A DNA stretch of 9,136 nt from an uncultured Eubacteriales bacterium. GTDB lineage: Bacteria > Bacillota > Clostridia > Christensenellales > CAG-917. The translations under genes and the position numbers were made by a program. This document shows, piece by piece, positions 4,609 to 9,136 of this stretch. The number at the start of each line of letters is the position of its first letter. The stretch's first letter is position 1. The notes beneath the pieces were generated by a model that worked only from the letters and a program-made list of their open reading frames with translations, did not search any database and was not told the DNA's origin. The stretch spans positions 1-9,136 of the forward strand of contig URTQ01000056.1 in the NCBI GenBank assembly GCA_900550855.1. The letters run 5' to 3'.

Positions 4609-5757
4609 ATGGCAGCAAAAAATTATTACGAAATACTCGGCGTCGAAAAGACGGCTACGGCAGACGAATTGAAACTTGCCTATCGTAAACTCGCAAAGAA
4701 ATATCACCCCGATATGTACGTTTCGGCAAGCGAGCAGGAAAAGAAGGACGCAGAGGCGAAGTTTAAGGATATAAACCACGCCTACGAAGTGCTTTCCGAC
4801 CCGCAAAAGCGCGCGGCATACGACACCTACGGCGACGAAAACGGACCGCAGGCAGGCGCGGGATTTGGCGGATTCTCGGGCGGCACGGGCGGATTCGGAT
4901 TCGATATGGACGACATATTCTCGTCAATCTTTTCGGGATTCAGCGGTGGCTCGTCGAGAGCGCAACGCGCAAACGCGCCTCAAAGAGGTCAGGATATCCT
5001 CGTCGGTATAAATCTTACGTTCGAGGAAGCGGCGTTCGGCACTCAAAAGACCGTCAGCGTCAAGAGAGTTGAGAATTGCCCCGACTGCAAAGGTACGGGC
5101 GCGAAGGACGGCACGGCGTTCAAGGTTTGCTCGCAATGTAAGGGTAGCGGCAGAGTGACTATGACTCAACGCACGCCCTTCGGTCAAGTCAGCACGCAAG
5201 GCGTTTGCCCAACCTGTCACGGCACGGGCAAGATTATCACCGACAAATGCACCTCTTGCGGCGGCGTAGGTCGCTTCGAAAAGGTACGCGAAGTCAAGGT
5301 CAACATTCCTGCCGGTATCGATTCGGGTCAAAGAGTCAGATACGACAACGAAGGTCACGCAGGCTCGAACGGCGGCGAAAAGGGCGGCTTGTACGTCGAA
5401 GTCAGAGTCGCGCCGCACAAACTCTTTTCGAGAAACGGATTCGACGTGTTGCTCGAAGTGCCTATTTCCATCGTGGACGCAACGCTCGGCACGACTATCG
5501 AGGTGCCTACGCTTTACGGCAATAAAGAGGTCAAAATCCCCGAAGGTACGCAAAGCGGAACTGTGTTTACAATCAAGAATTACGGCATAAAGAAACTCAA
5601 AGGCACGGGCAAGGGCGATATGTTCGTCAAGGTCGTCGTCGAAGTTCCAAAGAGCGTAAGCAAGGAACAAAAAGAGTTCCTCAAACGCTTCGATCAAATT
5701 TCCGACCAGAAGAAACAATATCCGCTCAAAAAAGCCTACGACGAAAAAGCAAAATAA
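4609..5757 (+). CDS. dnaJ: Chaperone protein DnaJ (class A Hsp40)
   Basis: A 382-residue co-chaperone that delivers substrates to DnaK and triggers its ATPase. The J domain spans about residues 5-75 with the essential HPD at 33-35. The loop after HPD is a few residues longer than in many homologues. A Gly/Phe-rich region follows (about 83-115) and includes a DIF motif (102-104). The zinc-binding region has four CxxCxGxG repeats: CPDCKGTG (157-164), CSQCKGSG (174-181), CPTCHGTG (200-207) and CTSCGGVG (214-221). Two beta-barrel C-terminal domains complete a full-length class A protein. The start is fixed by the match to the J-domain N-terminus, though its Shine-Dalgarno is weak and preceded by a hairpin. 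It is separated from dnaK by a 155-base structured spacer. Confidence 0.97.
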   Translation: MAAKNYYEILGVEKTATADELKLAYRKLAKKYHPDMYVSASEQEKKDAEAKFKDINHAYEVLSDPQKRAAYDTYGDENGPQAGAGFGGFSGGTGGFGFDMDDIFSSIFSGFSGGSSRAQRANAPQRGQDILVGINLTFEEAAFGTQKTVSVKRVENCPDCKGTGAKDGTAFKVCSQCKGSGRVTMTQRTPFGQVSTQGVCPTCHGTGKIITDKCTSCGGVGRFEKVREVKVNIPAGIDSGQRVRYDNEGHAGSNGGEKGGLYVEVRVAPHKLFSRNGFDVLLEVPISIVDATLGTTIEVPTLYGNKEVKIPEGTQSGTVFTIKNYGIKKLKGTGKGDMFVKVVVEVPKSVSKEQKEFLKRFDQISDQKKQYPLKKAYDEKAK

Positions 5758-5771
5758 GATAAACCACACAA

Positions 5772-5792
5772 AAGCGGCAATCTAAACCGCTT
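5772..5792 (+). other. Small hairpin in the dnaJ-prmA spacer
   Basis: AAGCGG (5772-5777) pairs with CCGCTT (5787-5792) around a 9-base loop. No T-run follows, so read-through into prmA is expected. It lies in a 54-base gap and may be a weak attenuator or stabiliser between the chaperone and translation parts of the operon. Confidence 0.4.
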
Positions 5793-5811
5793 AAATGCGA
5801 GAGTATAACGA

Positions 5812-6720
5812 ATGAAATACAAAACGATCACGGTTTTTACAAACCATAACGACGCCGACCTCATCTCGTCAGCAATGTTTGACGCAGGTGCGGGCGGTGT
5901 TTCTATTTTGGACAAACAAGACTTCCTCGACCTCGTAAAAAGCGACGTTATCTGGGATTACGTCGACGAAAGCGTATTGCAACAAAGCGAAGTGGTCAAG
6001 GTTTCCACGATGTACGAACCTACCGACACGGATTTTCTTGCCGCGCTCGAATCGAATCTCGAAGAAATGAAGAAAAACGGCGTGCAATTCGGCGAAATTC
6101 TTTTGGGCGAAATCGACGCCGCCGACTACGAAAACGAGTGGAAAAAGTACTATAACCCCATAAAAACGAAGAATATAACCATCGTTCCCACTTGGATCGA
6201 CTACAAGGCGAGCGAGGGCGAAAAGATTATGCGCCTCGATCCCGGTATGGCGTTCGGCACGGGTTCGCACGCAACGACGAGAATGTGTCTCGAACTTATG
6301 GACGTCGAGGGTAAAGACGTCATAGACGTGGGGTGCGGAAGCGGCATTTTGGGCATTGCGGCAAAGATTTGTGGCGCAAACAGCGTGTATATGTGCGACA
6401 TCGACGAACAAGCGGTGGAATTTGCAAAGCGTAACGCCGAACTAAACAAAGTCGACGCAACCATAGAAAAAGCCGATTTGCTCGAAGGCGACCAAAAAGC
6501 AGACTTCATATTTGCAAACATCACCGCAGACATACTTATGCGCTTTTCAAAGAGCATAGGCAAGCATTTGCGCCAAAACGGAACTATCGTGTTGTCGGGT
6601 ATAATTGACACAAGACTCGACGAAGTGATACAATGTTACGAGGATGCGGGCTACGAAATCGTCGAGCGTATGGCAATGGACGACTGGCGCGCGCTCAAAC
6701 TCAAACAAAAACATAATTAA
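5812..6720 (+). CDS. prmA: Ribosomal protein L11 methyltransferase PrmA
   Basis: A 302-residue S-adenosylmethionine-dependent enzyme that methylates lysines and the N-terminus of ribosomal protein L11. The N-terminal about 100 residues form the L11-recognition domain (start MKYKTITVFT). The family motif DPGMAFGTGSHATT is at 143-156. The SAM-binding loop DVGCGSGI is at 172-179, CDID follows as the acidic strand-2 motif, and FANITA (234-239) is the motif IV catalytic-site loop. Length is normal. GAGAG (5799-5803) lies eight bases before the ATG. Its place behind dnaJ is the conserved order in Bacillota, so it should be co-transcribed with the chaperones. The modification is known to be dispensable in several bacteria. 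Confidence 0.96.
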   Translation: MKYKTITVFTNHNDADLISSAMFDAGAGGVSILDKQDFLDLVKSDVIWDYVDESVLQQSEVVKVSTMYEPTDTDFLAALESNLEEMKKNGVQFGEILLGEIDAADYENEWKKYYNPIKTKNITIVPTWIDYKASEGEKIMRLDPGMAFGTGSHATTRMCLELMDVEGKDVIDVGCGSGILGIAAKICGANSVYMCDIDEQAVEFAKRNAELNKVDATIEKADLLEGDQKADFIFANITADILMRFSKSIGKHLRQNGTIVLSGIIDTRLDEVIQCYEDAGYEIVERMAMDDWRALKLKQKHN

Positions 6721-6732
6721 CCCAATTAGAAT

Positions 6733-7458
6733 ATGGAAATCAGAAGATTTTTTGTCAATCCGCAAGACGTTTGCGCAAACGGTGAAATCGTCGTTTTTGG
6801 CGACGAGTTTTTGCATATGACGAAAGTTCTTCGCTACAAAACGGGTTACAAAGCGATTGTCTGCGCAAACGACGGCATAGAAAGATACTGCACGATAAAG
6901 CAAATCGACCGCGACAGAGCGATTTTGTCGGTGGACGACGAGAAAGTGCAGGACAAAAAGAGAGTGCACGTCACGCTTTTTGCAGGGCTTTTGAAGAACA
7001 ATAAACTGGATTTTGCAATTCAAAAGGCGGTCGAACTCGGAATAGACGAGGTTCGTCCGTTTCTGTCGAGCAATACGGCGGAAACCAAATTCGCAAAGGA
7101 CAGAGCGGACAAAATCGCGCTCGAAGCCGCAAAACAGTGCGGTTCGGCATATCTCACGAAAGTTTGCGAACTTTGCGATTTTCAAGACGTAATAAAGGCG
7201 TTTGGCGATTTCGACAAAGTGCTGTTTGCCTACGAGGACGAGAAGAAAAACCGCATAAAAGATTGCGATTTGAGCGGCAAAAAGATTGCTTTGATTGTGG
7301 GCGCAGAGGGCGGCTTTACCCCCGAAGAAGCGCAAACGGCAAAAGAATCTGGCGCGCAAATCGTGACGCTCGGCAGACGTATTTTGCGTGCGGAAACCGC
7401 TTCTATCGTGGCGTCCGCTTTACTTTTGGACACTCTGGGGGAACTTGATTATGAATGA
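6733..7458 (+). CDS. rsmE: 16S rRNA (uracil-1498-N3)-methyltransferase RsmE
   Basis: A 241-residue SPOUT-class enzyme that methylates U1498 of 16S rRNA in the decoding region. The N-terminal PUA-like RNA-binding part is residues 1 to about 70 (FFVNPQDV, HMTKVLR). The SPOUT knot carries AIQKAVELGIDEVRPF, the motif LIVGAEGGFTPEEA (187-200) and LGRRILRAETA (213-223). The usual motif is GPEGG, so residue 191 is Ala in place of Pro. This lies by the SAM-binding knot, but the rest is intact and the enzyme is probably active. It starts 12 bases after the prmA stop without a clear Shine-Dalgarno, so reinitiation from prmA is likely. Its end overlaps mtaB by eight bases. Confidence 0.96.
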   Translation: MEIRRFFVNPQDVCANGEIVVFGDEFLHMTKVLRYKTGYKAIVCANDGIERYCTIKQIDRDRAILSVDDEKVQDKKRVHVTLFAGLLKNNKLDFAIQKAVELGIDEVRPFLSSNTAETKFAKDRADKIALEAAKQCGSAYLTKVCELCDFQDVIKAFGDFDKVLFAYEDEKKNRIKDCDLSGKKIALIVGAEGGFTPEEAQTAKESGAQIVTLGRRILRAETASIVASALLLDTLGELDYE

Positions 7459-8740
7459 CAAACTTCCCAAAATATCCGTATTTACGCTGGGTTGCAAGGT
7501 CAATCAGTACGACACGGACGCAATGCTCGCGATTTTCGAGCACGCAGGCTTCGAAATTGCCGAAGGCCTTGAATTTGCAGACGTTTACGTCATAAATTCT
7601 TGCGCAGTAACCGCCGAAGCCGAGAAAAAATCTCGTCAATCTGTGGCGAGAATACTCAAAGTCAATCCCAACGCAAAGATTTTCGTGTGCGGTTGCGCTT
7701 CGCAAAACAATTTTTCGCAATTTGCAAAAAACAACGTTCAATACATATCGGGCAGCGACGGAAAACTCGATTTCGCTCGCAAAATCGTCACCGAATTTAA
7801 GGGCGAAGAAGAACAATTCGACAAAATCGTTCCCGATAAGTTCGACATTAGTTCGGTTTTCGAGGATAACGACGGAATCGTGAATTTGCGCACGAGGCAT
7901 TTTATCAAGGTTCAGGACGGTTGCAACAACTTTTGCAGTTACTGCTTGATTCCTTACGTCAGAGGCAGAAGCCGCTCGCGCGCTATCGAGAGTATCGAAC
8001 GAGAACTCGACGAGGTGCAAAACGTCGCAAAAGAGGTGGTCGTAACGGGCATAAACCTTTCCGCATACGGCAAGGATAACGGCTCGTCGCTCACCGAACT
8101 TATGAAAATGCTCTCGAAATACGATTTTGCAGTGCGACTCGGCTCGCTCGAAGTCGGCGTGGTGTCAAAAGAGTTTTTGGACGCGACGAAGGGTATAAAG
8201 AGATTCTGTCCGCATTTCCATTTGTCGTTGCAAAGCGGCGACGACAGAGTGCTTAAAGCAATGAATCGCCACTACACCTGCGACGAATACTATGCGGCAG
8301 TGCAACTCATCAGAGAATACTATCCCGACGCGGCGATTACGACGGACATAATCGTCGGTTTTCCGTGCGAAAGGGAAGAAGAATTTGAAAACTGCGTTGC
8401 GTTTGCAAGAAAAGTCGGATTTGCCGACATTCACGTTTTCCCGTATTCGTCGAGAAGGGGAACGGTTGCGGGTCGTATGCCGACGTTGCCGCCCGAAGTG
8501 GTGCTCGACCGTCAAAAACGTATGAGTGCGGTTAAGCACGAACTTGTGCGCAACTACCTCAACAAGCAACTCGGTATGCCTACGAACGTTTTGTTCGAAA
8601 CCCAAACCCGCGGCGTTTGGTGCGGACATTCCCCGAACTACGTCAAAGTATACTCGAAAAACGGCGCGCATAACGAAATCCGTCTTATCACGCCCACTCA
8701 CATCTATCTCGACGGCGTTGCAGACGACACCGTAAAATAA
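7451..8740 (+). CDS. mtaB: tRNA (t6A37)-methylthiotransferase MtaB
   Basis: A 429-residue radical-SAM enzyme with two iron-sulfur clusters that adds a methylthio group to t6A37 of ANN-decoding tRNAs. The N-terminal domain carries the auxiliary-cluster cysteines C15, C51 and C82. The GCKVNQYD sequence is diagnostic of MtaB rather than MiaB or RimO. The radical-SAM cysteines are C158, C162 and C165 (CNNFCSYC). A C-terminal TRAM-type RNA-binding segment follows (about 370-425). I chose the ATG at 7451: it follows GGGGGAA (7437-7443) and gives the family N-terminus. An in-frame ATG at 7388 would add 21 unlike residues lying inside rsmE. The 8-base overlap with rsmE implies translational coupling. 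Its substrates include tRNA-Thr, one gene for which lies upstream in this window. Confidence 0.95.
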   Translation: MNDKLPKISVFTLGCKVNQYDTDAMLAIFEHAGFEIAEGLEFADVYVINSCAVTAEAEKKSRQSVARILKVNPNAKIFVCGCASQNNFSQFAKNNVQYISGSDGKLDFARKIVTEFKGEEEQFDKIVPDKFDISSVFEDNDGIVNLRTRHFIKVQDGCNNFCSYCLIPYVRGRSRSRAIESIERELDEVQNVAKEVVVTGINLSAYGKDNGSSLTELMKMLSKYDFAVRLGSLEVGVVSKEFLDATKGIKRFCPHFHLSLQSGDDRVLKAMNRHYTCDEYYAAVQLIREYYPDAAITTDIIVGFPCEREEEFENCVAFARKVGFADIHVFPYSSRRGTVAGRMPTLPPEVVLDRQKRMSAVKHELVRNYLNKQLGMPTNVLFETQTRGVWCGHSPNYVKVYSKNGAHNEIRLITPTHIYLDGVADDTVK

Positions 8741-8752
8741 TAAAAGGAAGAA

Positions 8753-9100
8753 ATGGATATGGACAACTGCATTTTCTGTAAAATCGTAAAAGGCGATATT
8801 CCGTCGACGAAAGTCTACGAAGACGACGATATGATAATCATAAAGGACTTGAATCCGCAAGCCCCAGTACATCTTTTGCTTATCCCCAAAGAGCATTACG
8901 CAAACATAATCGAGATGTCGGACAATCAAGCGCAAACCCTCGCAAAATGCCTCAAAAAACTCTCTACGCTCACCGACGAGTTGGGACTTCAAAACGGTTT
9001 CCGTCTTGTATCCAACAAGGGTGAGGACGGTTGCCAGTCGGTCGGACATTTGCATATTCATATACTTGGCGGTGGAAAACTTAGTGATACTATGTGCTAA
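8753..9100 (+). CDS. HIT family (histidine triad) nucleotide-binding protein, HinT-like
   Basis: A 115-residue single-domain HIT protein; the family hydrolyses purine nucleoside phosphoramidates and adenylates, usually as a dimer. The N-terminal CIFCKIV (C6, C9) is the pair that binds zinc in some members. The active-site triad is HLHIHIL (H99, H101, H103) near the C-terminus. It ends after GGGKLSDTMC, so the Trp-Pro-Pro-Gly type ending of many Hint proteins is absent, though the C-terminus is variable in bacteria. Two start codons, 8753 and 8759, are possible: AAGGA (8744-8748) is four bases from the first and ten from the second, and homologues usually begin close to the CIFCKI motif. It follows mtaB by 12 bases and should share its transcript. 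Confidence 0.93.
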   Translation: MDMDNCIFCKIVKGDIPSTKVYEDDDMIIIKDLNPQAPVHLLLIPKEHYANIIEMSDNQAQTLAKCLKKLSTLTDELGLQNGFRLVSNKGEDGCQSVGHLHIHILGGGKLSDTMC

Positions 9101-9120
9101 AAAACCTCGCTATTGAGCGA
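9099..9120 (-). terminator. Possible minus-strand terminator at the window end
   Basis: On the minus strand TCGCT and AGCGA (9107-9111 and 9116-9120) form a 5-bp stem around a CAAT loop, followed by GG and six T bases (complement of 9099-9104). This could end a convergent gene outside the window. The stem is short and no such gene is visible, so the call is weak. On the plus strand it has no T-run, so the operon may continue. Confidence 0.25.
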
Positions 9121-9136
9121 ATAACTGCGGCATAGG

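Noticed and set aside
7388..7450. Longer mtaB beginning at an upstream in-frame ATG
   Set aside because: The 21 extra residues lie within rsmE, do not resemble the MtaB N-terminus, and the ATG at 7451 has a good Shine-Dalgarno at proper spacing.
1..9136. CRISPR array, transposon, prophage or toxin-antitoxin system
   Set aside because: No spaced direct repeats, transposase or integrase motifs, or paired small genes were found; the coding part is a standard core operon.

Overview
The window looks like chromosomal core DNA of a low-to-mid GC Gram-positive bacterium, most likely a Clostridia-type member of the Bacillota. Three things point there. The gene order hrcA-grpE-dnaK-dnaJ-prmA-rsmE-mtaB-HIT is the classic Bacillota heat-shock operon with its translation-modification tail. 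A CIRCE-like HrcA operator lies at the operon promoter. DnaK lacks the roughly 23-residue ATPase-domain insertion of proteobacterial DnaK (conserved Lys70 keeps its number, while the DLGGGT threonine is residue 176 rather than 199). The genus cannot be read from the sequence.

Layout: bases 1-262 hold no gene but contain a 7-bp tandem repeat, several small hairpins and a terminator. A minus-strand tRNA-Thr(CGU) gene with encoded CCA lies at 263-338; its extended -10 promoter lies just beyond at 359-387 and the terminator at 211-246. Bases 409-758 are non-coding, AT-rich with GC-rich islands and two adjacent perfect 12-bp palindromes. A near-consensus sigma-A-type promoter (759-787) and an overlapping CIRCE-like operator (789-815) then start a plus-strand operon that runs to the end of the window.

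The operon has two parts. The first is the DnaK chaperone machine with its own repressor: HrcA (represses through CIRCE), GrpE (nucleotide exchange), DnaK (Hsp70) and DnaJ (class A Hsp40). The second is translation-related and ends with a HIT protein: PrmA (ribosomal protein L11 methyltransferase), RsmE (16S rRNA m3U1498 methyltransferase), MtaB (radical-SAM tRNA methylthiotransferase making ms2t6A37) and a histidine-triad nucleotide-binding protein. Spacing is tight (1 nt hrcA/grpE, 12 nt prmA/rsmE, 8-nt overlap rsmE/mtaB, 12 nt mtaB/HIT). The exceptions are the grpE-dnaK (125 nt) and dnaK-dnaJ (155 nt) gaps, which carry RNA hairpins, two of them GNRA-capped, that may set the relative output of the chaperones.

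I see no mobile element, CRISPR array, phage gene or undescribed multi-gene system. The points worth a second look are regulatory and structural: extra HrcA half-sites around the -35 box, the three-hairpin dnaK-dnaJ spacer, a C at tRNA position 55, paired palindromes upstream of the operon, and a DnaK without the usual acidic C-terminal tail.
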